Source: Paenibacillus sp. Soil766 (GTDB lineage: Bacteria; Bacillota; Bacilli; Paenibacillales; NBRC-103111). Taken from it: 64,000 nucleotides of DNA. Below the pieces are notes generated by a model. It was not told where the DNA came from. It made no database searches and worked only from the letters and a program-made list of their open reading frames with translations. Numbering within the stretch: position 1 is the first letter of the stretch; each line of letters starts with the position of its first letter. Positions 8,239-16,600 of this stretch are shown in pieces. The DNA lies in NCBI RefSeq assembly GCF_001428105.1, contig NZ_LMSJ01000008.1, forward strand, positions 96,460 to 160,459, in the 5' to 3' direction. A program made the position numbers and the translations under genes.

Positions 8239-8900
8239 TTGAAAAAGTTTTTACTTGGTTTAACGTGTGGGATCGCTCTAACCGCAACGACAGCAGGGTA
8301 TGCTTCAGAAACGATTAATGTGTAGCAGAAAATATGGGATCTACCCTGGAGTACGATGAAAGTACACAGACAATAAAGATGAATTATAACAACGTCGCAA
8401 GCTATTCAGTAAATCTCACCGACAATGAAGCAAAAGATATTCTTAAACAGATCATTCCGAAGGCAGTAAAATTCTATGGAGTGTTTAATGGAACTGGTTC
8501 GTTTAAACTCGATAAGACGAAAACGATTCCAGGTGAACCTAATTACGCTCAGGTAATCGACGAAAAGATCACTTCCATTGAGGACTTGAAAAAATGGGTG
8601 GAGGAAACTTTCACAAAAGATGTTGCTCAAACGGTTTTCTTTTCTCGTTACCTGACTCCTGGAATAGGCAGTCTGCCACTTTATAAGGATTACGAAGGGA
8701 AGCTTTATAATGACACAGGGAATGGAGGACACGGATGGGCATTTGATTACTTAACTGATACCGCAAAGGTAATAAGCCAGAAAGATAATGTTGCGGTAGT
8801 TGAGTTAGATAGAACATTGTTTAATAATCCAGATATAAAATTGACCCTAAGAATTGAATATATAAATGATAAATGGAAACTGGCATCACGACTTGATTAA
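8239..8900 (+). pseudogene. Secreted stalk-domain / IseA-like protein with internal deletion
   Basis: A TTG at 8239 behind GGGAG starts a clear signal peptide (MKKFLLGLTCGIALTATTAG, cut near YASE) that ends in a TAG at 8323. In another frame, from about 8325, the sequence continues VAENMGSTLEYDESTQTIKM, which is the second half of a copper-amine-oxidase-like stalk domain. The first half of that domain, normally about 30-40 residues with YVPLR, is missing. The remaining 188 residues (to 8900) resemble secreted DL-endopeptidase inhibitors of the IseA type (for example YKDYEGKLY and NGGHGWAFDYLTDTAKV). The gap plus frameshift point to an internal deletion; the IseA assignment is tentative. Confidence 0.65.
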
Positions 8901-8908
8901 GCGCGGAT

Positions 8909-8940
8909 TATCGCGCTAACGGATAACTATAGTTCAACAT
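8909..8940. repeat. Partial intergenic repeat, copy G
   Basis: The stretch GCGCTAACGGATAACTATAGTTCAA after the broken secreted gene matches the first hairpin of the repeat family, with decayed arms. No GC-rich second hairpin follows. Confidence 0.35.
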
Positions 8941-9096
8941 TTTATTACCTCGAAATATGCAGTCTAGTGTAATGCAGAAATTAGTTTTGTCACTCCTGAA
9001 GTATCTAGTTAAATAAAAGGCCAACTTTCTTGTGCATAAAAAGTTGCGATACGAAGTCGCTCTTACTCTATACTACGATTGAGAGGGGGGAAACAA

Positions 9097-9993
9097 ATGG
9101 ATTGGCTTACAAGAATGAATAGGGCATTGGATTATATCGAAATGAATTTATTTGGAGAAATATACCTTACGGAGGTAGCGAATCAAGCTTGTTGTTCGTC
9201 GCATCAGTTTCAAAGAATGTTTTCTTTCATTACCGATGTGTCATTGGCCGAATATATACGACGCAGACGGCTTTCTCTTGCTGCGATCGATTTATTGAAT
9301 AGTGATGCTAAAGTGATAGATATTGCCCTTAAGTACGGTTATGATTCACCGATTTCTTTTGCAAGAGCTTTTCAATCGATGCATGGTGTCAATCCAGCTA
9401 TGGCCCGTCAAGAAGGTGTCTCTTTGAAAGCCTATCCTCGGCTTTCCTTCCTTATCTCAATCAAAGGGGCAGAGGCTATGAATTATCGGATCGAAACTAA
9501 GGAGGCTTTCCAAGTATTTGGCATTGAGAGAGTGTTTCAAACAGACGGTGGTGGCGAAGTCCCGACTACCCCGGGGGAATTTTGGCAGCAATGCCATGCT
9601 ACGGGCGAGGTGGAGAAATTAGCAGCTAATGCTGGAGAATTGCCTGTGAATCTGAGTAAGGATTTACTTAAAGTGCATGCAGTTTGCAGCTATCGTAGAA
9701 CTGAAAATGATACGTTTCCGTATATGCTGTGTTCATTTAAAAGTGAGACCAGTAAAACTGATGGATATATAGAAATCACAATCCCTTCACACACGTGGGC
9801 TATATTCCCATCGGAGCTGTTTTCCTGGGATCAATTTAATGATTCAATCGAGTCATTATATCGTCGCTTTTATTCGGAATGGTTACCTACGGCAGGATAT
9901 GAGAAGGTCGATGGAATGGAGTTCGAAGTCTATGGAGGAAGAGATAGCCTTCACTACGTTGAATTGTGGTTCGCGGTACGAAAAGCTTCCTAA
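9097..9993 (+). CDS. AraC-family regulator with GyrI-like effector domain
   Basis: A 298-residue regulator starting at the ATG at 9097 (GAGAGGGGGG site 6 bases upstream; a TTG at 9079 is a less likely start). Residues 1-105 hold the two AraC helix-turn-helix motifs (YLTEVANQACCSSHQFQRMF; VIDIALKYGYDSPISFARAF). Residues 130-298 form a GyrI-like/SOUL-type effector-binding domain (IETKEAFQVFGIERVFQ; ending LHYVELWFAV). This domain order is seen in MarA/Rob-type and Bacillus regulators that bind hydrophobic drugs. No transporter lies next to it, so its target is not visible. A TATACT box lies about 30 bases before the start. Confidence 0.85.
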   Translation: MDWLTRMNRALDYIEMNLFGEIYLTEVANQACCSSHQFQRMFSFITDVSLAEYIRRRRLSLAAIDLLNSDAKVIDIALKYGYDSPISFARAFQSMHGVNPAMARQEGVSLKAYPRLSFLISIKGAEAMNYRIETKEAFQVFGIERVFQTDGGGEVPTTPGEFWQQCHATGEVEKLAANAGELPVNLSKDLLKVHAVCSYRRTENDTFPYMLCSFKSETSKTDGYIEITIPSHTWAIFPSELFSWDQFNDSIESLYRRFYSEWLPTAGYEKVDGMEFEVYGGRDSLHYVELWFAVRKAS

Positions 9994-10309
9994 TTTGATA
10001 ATAACGAAAGCAAAATTCAATTGTGAAGTGCTTCAAGACTTGCCGTTAAACTCAATGTAGGTAACGGGCAGCTATGCGTGGTGGATGATTCATCATAGGT
10101 CGATCTCGAGAATCCATTTATATAACTGTTTTGTACCAAGCGCGAAGACAAACTAGTGGTAAGATGATTAGGGAATTCCCATTGAATAAATTCCTCTGTG
10201 ACGTCAACTTCGGGAAGAATCGTCTACTACGCCTCATAAAAAAAACGAACCGAAAGAGTCCGCTATTTGTCTTATTGACATCAAACGGACAAAAGGAGGC
10301 GTATAGAGC
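9994..10309. other. Intergenic stretch before the sigma factor operon
   Basis: About 315 bases without a convincing gene. At 10042-10068 the sequence CTTGCCGTTA...TAACGGGCAG forms a weak hairpin whose right arm matches the tail of the dispersed repeat (AACGGGCAG). The sigma factor ribosome site AAAGGAGG is at 10292-10298. I could not find a convincing promoter of the ECF type. Confidence 0.4.
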
Positions 10310-10834
10310 TTGACTGATCGAGAGCTATTCGAAGCTTATCGAAACGATGTGTATTATTTGTGCCATTATTTACTTCAAAATGCCGCAGATGCGGAGGATG
10401 TATGCCAGGAAGTATTCTTAAAGGCGTTTCAAACCGACCGCAGTGGAATTGAGCGGATCAAACCGTGGCTAATCCGGATCGCCGCCAATCAGTGCAAGAA
10501 TCATCTTGGCCGCAGAAAGTTGGGTGTCTTGAAAGAGATCAAGCTCTTTTTGCAGCAAGCCGTACATGCTACAACCGAGTCGGCGGATGAAGCGGTGATG
10601 CGAATGGAAGGGGAACAGGATCTGAAGAGGTGGCTACAGAAGCTCCCGGTAAAAATCCGGATAGTCCTGACACTGCGTTACGTCCATGAGCTTTCTCTTC
10701 CAGAGATTGGGGAATCGCTCGACATTCCGCTTGGAACCGTTAAGTCGAGATTTAACGCAGGACTCAAGCAGATCAGGAAGCAAATTGCGGCGGAAAGCCG
10801 ACATAACCAGAGAGGAGCGGAATGCCTTGAATAA
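10310..10834 (+). CDS. ECF-type RNA polymerase sigma factor
   Basis: A 174-residue sigma factor starting with TTG at 10310, 11 bases after an AAAGGAGG site. Region 2 is seen in NAADAEDVCQEVFLKAFQ (residues about 24-41), and region 4 in LSLPEIGESLDIPLGTVKSR (about 125-145), a typical helix-turn-helix. A short spacer joins them, as in ECF factors. It recruits core polymerase to a small regulon, probably envelope stress genes. The next gene overlaps its 3' end by 8 bases and encodes a membrane protein with a cytoplasmic N-terminus, the usual place of the cognate anti-sigma factor. Confidence 0.9.
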   Translation: MTDRELFEAYRNDVYYLCHYLLQNAADAEDVCQEVFLKAFQTDRSGIERIKPWLIRIAANQCKNHLGRRKLGVLKEIKLFLQQAVHATTESADEAVMRMEGEQDLKRWLQKLPVKIRIVLTLRYVHELSLPEIGESLDIPLGTVKSRFNAGLKQIRKQIAAESRHNQRGAECLE

Positions 10835-12482
10835 TCTGACTAATCTGACGGAAGAAATACTGCTGGAGAAGGCCCGAGCCGAACGTCCGAAGTTGCCGGA
10901 TTTCGAAGCGATGTGGGAGAGGATTCGGGCCGAGCAAGCTCTGGCTGGAGCTCAAGCGGTCTTCAACTCCGGAAAAAGCAGCCGAAAATTGGTTAGCAAG
11001 CGTCTTCTGCTGCCGGCAGTTGCGGTTTCAGTCCTGCTTGTGGCAGCGCCGGTTGTAGCTGGAGTTTCGATGGGCTGGACGGAGCTGTTCGGTCGGCTGG
11101 GAGTAAAGACGGCGATGGAAAGCGGCTTCGGCAATCCGCTTGATATCACGGTTCAAACGGCCGGGACCAGCTTATCCTTACACGGCGTCGTGACGGATGA
11201 ACAACGTTTGGATATTTTGTTTACGCTGGAGGTTCCTTCGCTGCCGGATTATGATGCCGTAGAATTCCAGCACAAAACATTAACGTCAGCCAAGGGGAAA
11301 TCTATGCAGCTAAACGAACTGATCCGTAAGGATTTATCTTCGAATCAATTGACGGGTCTGTTCGAAACGGAGAACGGGTTGGGAAACAAGCGTGAGCAGC
11401 TAAAGCTTGCTCTTCAGAATCTTTCCTTCTTTAAATACAAAGATGTACCTCTCCGGGAAGCTCCGGCATCCCTGAAGGAGAACAATCAGGTAGACAGCAT
11501 GTCCAAGTTCGGGGCGCTGCGGATCGTCTCCGTTCTGAGAGAAAACGACGTATTTACGATTCGATATGAAATTCCAGTAACGTCCGAGGATCAATTATTG
11601 GATCCGCGTTTATTCCTTAAGTCCGGAGATAAAACAATCAAAGTAGGCTATTCTGCCGTCCTGCCGCCGGAGAAGGCCAATGTTCGGCTGCGCCAGGATA
11701 CGTTTCGGCTTTCCGATGAGGAGCTAAAGAACGCGTCGCTCCACTTCAGTTTCCTGGAGGCGATTCGAACCATTGAGGGCACATGGGAGACGTCATTCGA
11801 AGCGGATGGAAAGAAGGCGAGCCAGGCGACTTTCCGGAAAAAGCTTGAATCGGCTTTGGAAGATCCTATTTTGTTCAAGAAACCGAAAGAACTTATCGTG
11901 ACCCCTTTGCAAATTCGTGTTATGTTAGAAAATTACAAAAATTCTCCGGATCAACCGTACGCCTATTACGATAAAGCAGAACTGCTTCTTAACGGACGGA
12001 CGATCGAAGGAGGGCTTTGGGGTACGGAGAAAAGCGGTTCGTTCTACCGCTTCGAATCGCCAGAGTGGTACAAAGACTGGTCTCCGGTTCCGATGACGCT
12101 GCAGCTGTCCGAAGCCCGGATTGTCAAACGCGCCAATGATCGGTGGTTCCCCTTGGAAGCCGTATCCGAGTCGAAGCAAACGAGTAAGACGATCCTAGAC
12201 GGCTTTCCGGTTACCTTGACTTATTACCAGCAAGATCAGGATTTAATCGTTGAATCGCAATCGGACGATTCGAAGTTTCTGGGTATTTCGCAAACCGCGG
12301 TGAAGCTTGACGGGAAGGCCATATACCCGCAGCCTAATCCTATGCCGCCGGGAGGAAACGGTTCGAATAAAAGAACGGACCTCTACCCCGGGTTGTTGGC
12401 CAAAAAGGGTACGCTCCAGTTAAGCCCGGGCTTTTACAGCTATTCGGATCCGGAGCGAAAATCCATCATACCGATCAATTAA
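10827..12482 (+). CDS. DUF4179-type membrane protein, likely anti-sigma factor
   Basis: A 551-residue protein. I chose the TTG at 10827 because AGAGGAGCGG lies 6 bases upstream; the longer frame within the sigma gene has no such site. Residues 1-58 are hydrophilic and would face the cytoplasm, a single membrane helix spans about 60-84 (LLLPAVAVSVLLVAAPVVAG), and the remaining 465 residues are extracytoplasmic and start with the DUF4179 signature region (MGWTELFGRLGVKTAMESGF). Such proteins usually hold the partner sigma factor at the membrane. No zinc-binding HxxxCxxC motif is seen, so it is not a ZAS-type anti-sigma. The operon ends at a strong terminator. Confidence 0.75.
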   Translation: MNNLTNLTEEILLEKARAERPKLPDFEAMWERIRAEQALAGAQAVFNSGKSSRKLVSKRLLLPAVAVSVLLVAAPVVAGVSMGWTELFGRLGVKTAMESGFGNPLDITVQTAGTSLSLHGVVTDEQRLDILFTLEVPSLPDYDAVEFQHKTLTSAKGKSMQLNELIRKDLSSNQLTGLFETENGLGNKREQLKLALQNLSFFKYKDVPLREAPASLKENNQVDSMSKFGALRIVSVLRENDVFTIRYEIPVTSEDQLLDPRLFLKSGDKTIKVGYSAVLPPEKANVRLRQDTFRLSDEELKNASLHFSFLEAIRTIEGTWETSFEADGKKASQATFRKKLESALEDPILFKKPKELIVTPLQIRVMLENYKNSPDQPYAYYDKAELLLNGRTIEGGLWGTEKSGSFYRFESPEWYKDWSPVPMTLQLSEARIVKRANDRWFPLEAVSESKQTSKTILDGFPVTLTYYQQDQDLIVESQSDDSKFLGISQTAVKLDGKAIYPQPNPMPPGGNGSNKRTDLYPGLLAKKGTLQLSPGFYSYSDPERKSIIPIN

Positions 12483-12490
12483 AAAAATGC

Positions 12491-12537
12491 AAAAGGCCCG
12501 AGGAATTGGCAATGTGACTGCCGCCCCCGGGCCTTTT
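12491..12537 (+). terminator. Rho-independent terminator of the sigma/anti-sigma operon
   Basis: AAAAGGCCCG (12491-12500) pairs with CGGGCCTTTT (12528-12537), directly after the stop codon, with an additional T. The A-tract on the left means it may also stop transcription arriving from the right. Confidence 0.8.
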
Positions 12538-12551
12538 TGTGCCTTGTTATC

Positions 12552-12765
12552 CTATCGTTCTTGGGTTTCCGCCATAGTCGTGAAGCCCTCGGTCTCATCG
12601 AACAGCAGGTCCACCCACAGCCGCCGCGGGTCGAACGCATTGTACACCGCCAGATACAAGCCGCCGCATCGACCGATTTCTGCTCCGACAAATCGTATTT
12701 GCGCGATCGGAAGTCTATCTGCTAATGCTCCATCCTGCAGACTTCTAGAGCGTATTGGAATGAAA
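12552..12765 (-). pseudogene. GC-rich coding remnant of unknown family
   Basis: On the minus strand one frame reads a coherent 70-residue protein tail ending at a TAG (12552-12554), with segments such as LPIAQIRFVGAEIGRCGGLY and WVDLLFDETEGFTTMAETQE. It has no start codon or ribosome site and is interrupted upstream by a TGA. Its base composition is higher in G+C than its flanks. I take it as the 3' remnant of a lost gene; I do not recognise it. The rest of 12766-12998 holds no gene I can support. Confidence 0.3.
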
Positions 12766-12998
12766 TCAGAACGGAAAGTTCAAAGATTTGGAGCTGAACA
12801 AGCGATATATTCCATTGAGTGACCTGATAGGACTATTCATTGAACTGATATGAACGAGGCGGTCAATACCTTTTTTAATGATCTTGTATTTTTAAGGTTT
12901 AATAATCCCACTGTGCAAGCATTAATGCATCTCTTCGATCCGGTTTAATGCGATCTCCCGCGCGTTATTCCGTATTCCCAAAAAGGATAGGGAAGTTA

Positions 12999-13467
12999 TT
13001 GTTGAATCTAATTGAGGATTTTTTAGAAGTCATTGATTGGAATCAGGTCAAGGAAATTGAAATTGAACTTTACAATGGACGAGAAATTGAAATCGAATTT
13101 TCTGAATACCCGATAGGTCCGACGGGTGCTACAGGAGCAACTGGAGCAACAGGAGCAACAGGCGCAACAGGCGCAACAGGGGCAATAGGACCGGCGAGTC
13201 CTACTATTCCTACTTCTCTTAATCGAATTTATGTAACAAACCAAATAGCCAATACTGTCTCCGTTATTAACGGGTTTACAAATAGCGTCATTTCGAACAT
13301 CCTAGTTGGAGTACAGCCTGTAGGCATTGATGTGAATCCTAACACGTACCGTATTTACGTAACAAACAAACAACAGCAACACTGTCTCCGTTATAGACGG
13401 GGCTACGCATGTGGTTGTAACTACACCAGTTGGAACTCATCCATTTGGTGTCGCTGTGAACCCTTAA
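12999..13467 (+). pseudogene. Collagen-like / YVTN beta-propeller surface protein, frameshifted
   Basis: A TTG at 12999 follows AGGATAGGGAAG. The protein starts with a short acidic domain (LLNLIEDFLEVIDW), continues with about seven Gly-Ala-Thr collagen-like triplets (encoded near 13120-13190), and then enters a YVTN propeller (NRIYVTNQIANTVSVING; VDVNPNTYRIYVTN-type repeats). Near 13368 the frame shifts: the second frame continues the propeller (NNSNTVSVIDGATHVVV) to a TAA at 13465-13467. YVTN proteins usually have 5-7 blades; here fewer than three remain. The layout is like exosporium or cell-surface filament proteins of Bacillales. It is very likely non-functional. Confidence 0.7.
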
Positions 13468-13612
13468 TATTCAAGAAATGCATCCCAGGCATTTTCGGTT
13501 CATTTAGAGAATCCCAAAGGCCTAAACAAGATGATGTTTGCCAAAGAATTTATTGCAATTCAACTGGATAATAGTTAAATGCACGATTTTATCTAATAAA
13601 GGTGGAAGTGAT

Positions 13613-13796
13613 TTGAACTTATTTGAACAAGGTGACGAGCTGTATGCAAATGGATTTTACCAAGAAGCATAGCTTAGCGTATCACTATGATAATAATTGC
13701 TTCGATGCGTTATGGAATAAGGGGCGTGTGTTATGTTCGTTTAAGCAGTTTAATGATGTGATTCCTTACTTTGAACAAGTTAGTCTTGCAATATAA
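13613..13796 (+). pseudogene. Remnant of a tetratricopeptide (TPR) protein
   Basis: After AAAGGTGG, a TTG at 13613 opens LFEQGDELYANGFYQEA and meets a TAG at 13670. From 13680, in another frame, the sequence continues NNCFDALWNKGRVLCSFKQF and ends VIPYFEQVSLAI with a TAA at 13794. Together these look like one and a half TPR units. Two frames and a stop codon show that it is broken. A hairpin terminator follows. Confidence 0.6.
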
Positions 13797-13798
13797 AT

Positions 13799-13823
13799 AA
13801 GCTATCCTTTAAACGGATAGCTT
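13799..13823. terminator. Hairpin terminator
   Basis: AAGCTATCC (13799-13807) and GGATAGCTT (13815-13823) form a perfect 9-bp stem around TTTAAAC. It closes the TPR remnant transcript; the T tract is weak. Confidence 0.5.
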
Positions 13824-13924
13824 CGCTTTAGCTAAGTTGGGGCGAAGTGTGTTACATCTGCTTTGATAAAATGCTTTTGGATATCTACGACGTGCTCCAA
13901 CCATGTGCGTTCACTTATATCAAA

Positions 13925-14347
13925 TTATTTAATAATTAGTACAGGAACATTGGCATGTTGAACGACATTATGACTAACACTGCCAAGTACAAATTCACCC
14001 AAACTGTTTAGTCCCCTGCTGCCGATAACGATCAGGTCAGCATTTATTTCATGAGCGTATTGAAGAATCTGTTTGGCGACACTACCTTTTCTTACTTCGA
14101 TATTAATGTTGGTGAAATTGGATATTTTCTTTTTGATTTTCGCAACTACGTCCTCAGAATAGGCTAGTTCTACTTGGATAGGTGGAACCAAAAAGTCCCC
14201 ACCTACATCGTAAGTTGGAATGTTGAAAATATGAATAATTTCGAGCTTCGAATAATGATTTAGTTGGGCAAGTTTAATGGCGGAATCGAGCGCTTTATCA
14301 GAAGTTTCTGAACCGTCGTACGCAACAACAATTTTGGAATATAACAC
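13925..14347 (-). CDS. Universal stress protein (UspA family)
   Basis: A 140-residue single-domain Usp protein starting at a GTG (14345-14347) behind GAGGGAG. The N-terminus (KIVVAYDGSETSDKALDSAI) and the nucleotide-binding loop GSRGLNSLGEFVLGSVSHNV, followed by VPVLIIK, give the G-2x-G-9x-G-S pattern of the ATP-binding Usp class. It forms cytoplasmic dimers and is usually induced under stress or growth arrest. A TATACT-like box with a nearby palindrome lies just upstream, around 14372-14392. It is a single gene. Confidence 0.9.
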   Translation of the reverse strand: MLYSKIVVAYDGSETSDKALDSAIKLAQLNHYSKLEIIHIFNIPTYDVGGDFLVPPIQVELAYSEDVVAKIKKKISNFTNINIEVRKGSVAKQILQYAHEINADLIVIGSRGLNSLGEFVLGSVSHNVVQHANVPVLIIK

Positions 14348-14399
14348 TGCGTGATCACTCCCTCAAAAAAAGTATATTAATAGTATACAACTTTTAGCT

Positions 14400-14592
14400 T
14401 TTCACTGGACAAGAATTGAATACAAATAAAATATGGATTTCATATCCATTGGAAAATGCTGATGAATTTGGAGCAACAGGACTTCAGTATTGTAGCGAAC
14501 GAGTAAAAAGAATACTTGATGAATTAAAGGTTAAAAGTATGCTTATTTATAACTTAATAGCTCGAGTGGCAACGAAGGAGGAAATATATTGA
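14400..14592 (+). pseudogene. Possible coding remnant, unrecognised
   Basis: An open frame without a proper start reads IWISYPLENADEFGATGLQY, then CSERVKRILDELKVKSMLIY, and ends at a TGA at 14590-14592. The codon use looks like coding sequence and it overlaps the 3' end of the oppositely oriented methyltransferase gene by about 45 bases. I cannot assign a family; it may be the last part of a lost gene. Confidence 0.25.
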
Positions 14593-15332
14593 TCTAATAA
14601 CCTCCGACCGCCATAGTTATCTTCATATAATCCACTGATGACAAATCCAGATTGAAGCTGTCCTTGCAATTGGTCTTCCAGGCTATGCCCGAATATGACT
14701 GGATCGCCGTTATCCATGTATTGTTTGAGGAGTTCGGGCGATAAACTGGTTAGATCAGAAAAAGGGATCGAATACTTTACTTCCAATTTACCTTCATATT
14801 CAGACTCTGAGTCAAAGATGTATACTAAGGGGTTCGTAAACCCTGCAATAAGAATGCCGCCCCTTTTTAAGACCCGGTAGCACTCGTGCCATATAGGTTG
14901 AAGATCGGAAACATACATGTTTGAAACGGGATGGACAATGAGTTCGAATGACCCATCAGGAAATATGCTTAGGTCGGACATGTCCCCTTGGACGGTTTCA
15001 ATCATCAGATTATCTCGCTCTGCGACGAATTGGTCTTGTTCCAATTGCTTATCAGAAAGATCTACGACAACGACATTGGCGCCAGCCGCTGCCAGAACAG
15101 GTGCTTGCTGCCCGCCTCCCGAGGCTAAGCAAAGGACTCGTGTTCCCTTTAGCGGTGGAAACCATTCCAAAGGAACTTTTTTAGTTGGCGTCAGATGAAT
15201 TCCCCAACGTCCTTGTCTCGCTTCCATAATCGCTTCCGAAGAGACTGGAAGGGTCCAGTGGCTCCCTTTTTCAACCTGTTGATTCCAGGCTTTTTGATTA
15301 TGACTCAGAAGATCCGACTTTGTATTCAACAT
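14547..15332 (-). CDS. Class I SAM-dependent methyltransferase
   Basis: A 261-residue protein with an ATG start and a GGAGG site 7 bases upstream. Motif I is unusual but clear (RVLCLASGGGQQAPVLAAAG), followed by an acidic residue at the end of strand 2 (NVVVVDLS), the motif QGDMSDLSIFPDGSFEL, and a helix/strand motif HECYRVLKRGGILIAGF. It probably methylates a small molecule. The homologues in Paenibacillus and Bacillus are stand-alone and uncharacterised. Its neighbours give no hint of a pathway. Confidence 0.85.
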   Translation of the reverse strand: MLNTKSDLLSHNQKAWNQQVEKGSHWTLPVSSEAIMEARQGRWGIHLTPTKKVPLEWFPPLKGTRVLCLASGGGQQAPVLAAAGANVVVVDLSDKQLEQDQFVAERDNLMIETVQGDMSDLSIFPDGSFELIVHPVSNMYVSDLQPIWHECYRVLKRGGILIAGFTNPLVYIFDSESEYEGKLEVKYSIPFSDLTSLSPELLKQYMDNGDPVIFGHSLEDQLQGQLQSGFVISGLYEDNYGGRRLLDQYISSFVATRAIKL

Positions 15333-15500
15333 AAAGAAGCCTCCTCAGCGCTTTCCCAAGAAGGACGGTGTAGTTTCAAAAATATAGCCAGCCTATGCTT
15401 ATAAAATAGAAACAGGCCGCTTTATTTGAGAAATGATACATTTCCATCCTAATCTGCGGAAAGCAAAAATGACACATTGGAATTACAAGAGAAGAATAAC

Positions 15501-15980
15501 TTAAAGGATGCTGCTTCTTACGCCTTTCCTGATCTGAGTAATCAGTGTCAATACGCCTAGAACCGTGACAGCAGTAATTGACGCTTGATTGACCAGAAGC
15601 AGCGTGACATAGACATTTCCAGATACAAGTGTAAAACGATCCGGGTTGTTATATTCACCTAATGTCGCGAAGGTGAACAATAAGCCAAGCAAGGAGAGCA
15701 GGGCGGTTCCGAACGTCCCCCATTTGCCGATCCGCCTCGCAGCTAGGAGCAAGAGAGCGAATATGATCATCAACATCAAGGGTGGTGCAAGGGCGGTTCC
15801 ATTGGTAAGAAATGCTTTGGCAACGGTTGCGGATGTGGCATCCGTCGGAGAAAGCAACTGATCGCCGAAGGCGACTTGGGCCGGCATGGCGAGCACAATG
15901 GAGATGATGACACCAATGATTTGCAAAGCAAGACATACCACAGACGCGGTTATAAAGCTTTTCTTCGCATTCATATTCAT
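15501..15980 (-). CDS. Four-helix membrane protein
   Basis: A 159-residue protein with an AGGAGG site before its ATG and four hydrophobic segments (around residues 10-32, 64-82, 88-106, 122-148). The family is not recognised. It overlaps the stop of the preceding gene by the ATGA tetranucleotide, so the pair is co-translated, and the two probably work together in the membrane. Confidence 0.6.
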   Translation of the reverse strand: MNMNAKKSFITASVVCLALQIIGVIISIVLAMPAQVAFGDQLLSPTDATSATVAKAFLTNGTALAPPLMLMIIFALLLLAARRIGKWGTFGTALLSLLGLLFTFATLGEYNNPDRFTLVSGNVYVTLLLVNQASITAVTVLGVLTLITQIRKGVRSSIL

Positions 15981-16351
15981 CGCGTAGATTCCTCCTGTTT
16001 AAGGTCTAATTTGACGTTCCGAAATACATTAATTACGAATAGCAACGCCCCGACCGCAATAAGCAGACCGCCAATCGGCGCGAAGGGTTCGGCCGATTGT
16101 CCAAGCCCCAACCGCAGCAAGCCGAAGAGCAGAAGGGGAATGCCTGTCAGATGAAGCCCAAAATGTGCCTTTCCCAGCTTGCTTGCTCCTGCCTTTGGAA
16201 AGACGCAATACACGATCCCACTAAGAGCGAACGACACCCATCCGAGCAAGTTCCAATGTGGATGTACAGCTGCCAGCTCAGGTACCTTGTGGATGAGAAT
16301 ACCCAATAAGATCCCAATAAAGAAATAAATAACCGAAATGCGAACCATCAT
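15977..16351 (-). CDS. Membrane protein with COX1-like fold features
   Basis: About 124 residues from the ATG at 16349-16351 (an upstream TTG reaches 16372). Four membrane segments are seen. HPHWNLLGWVSFALSGIVYC and LGKAHFGLHLTGIPLLLFG resemble helices of haem-copper oxidase subunit I, with conserved His, Gly-Trp and Tyr positions, but the protein is far too short to be an oxidase. Similar small proteins are found in many bacteria and might bind haem; this is inference only. It is coupled to the next gene by a 4-base overlap. Confidence 0.6.
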   Translation of the reverse strand: MMVRISVIYFFIGILLGILIHKVPELAAVHPHWNLLGWVSFALSGIVYCVFPKAGASKLGKAHFGLHLTGIPLLLFGLLRLGLGQSAEPFAPIGGLLIAVGALLFVINVFRNVKLDLKQEESTR

Positions 16352-16600
16352 AACCCCTATCAAAATGATCAACCTCCCATAATATTACCGATGATATTAC
16401 TATAGGTGATTAATCTAGACCGAAATAGGTCCCTTAAGTATATTTTAAGTATACATTCTGCGACCCATCGCCTGTTTTCGTTTTCTGGAGATCCGCTCAA
16501 CGATTGGGCAGAATAATGGAACAAATTGTCTGTATTCCTTCGTATTTATCACATGATAAATTAAGGACATGACAGTAAAGAACGTATGGGGTGAATAGGA

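Noticed and set aside
10201..10225. An AAC...CGTC pair as autoregulated ECF promoter
   Set aside because: The spacing is about 12 bases instead of 16-17, so it does not fit known ECF promoters.
13023..13244. A Cys-rich minus-strand peptide (CCACCACC-type)
   Set aside because: It is only the antisense of the Gly-Ala-Thr triplets and would be composed of low-complexity Cys/Ser runs.
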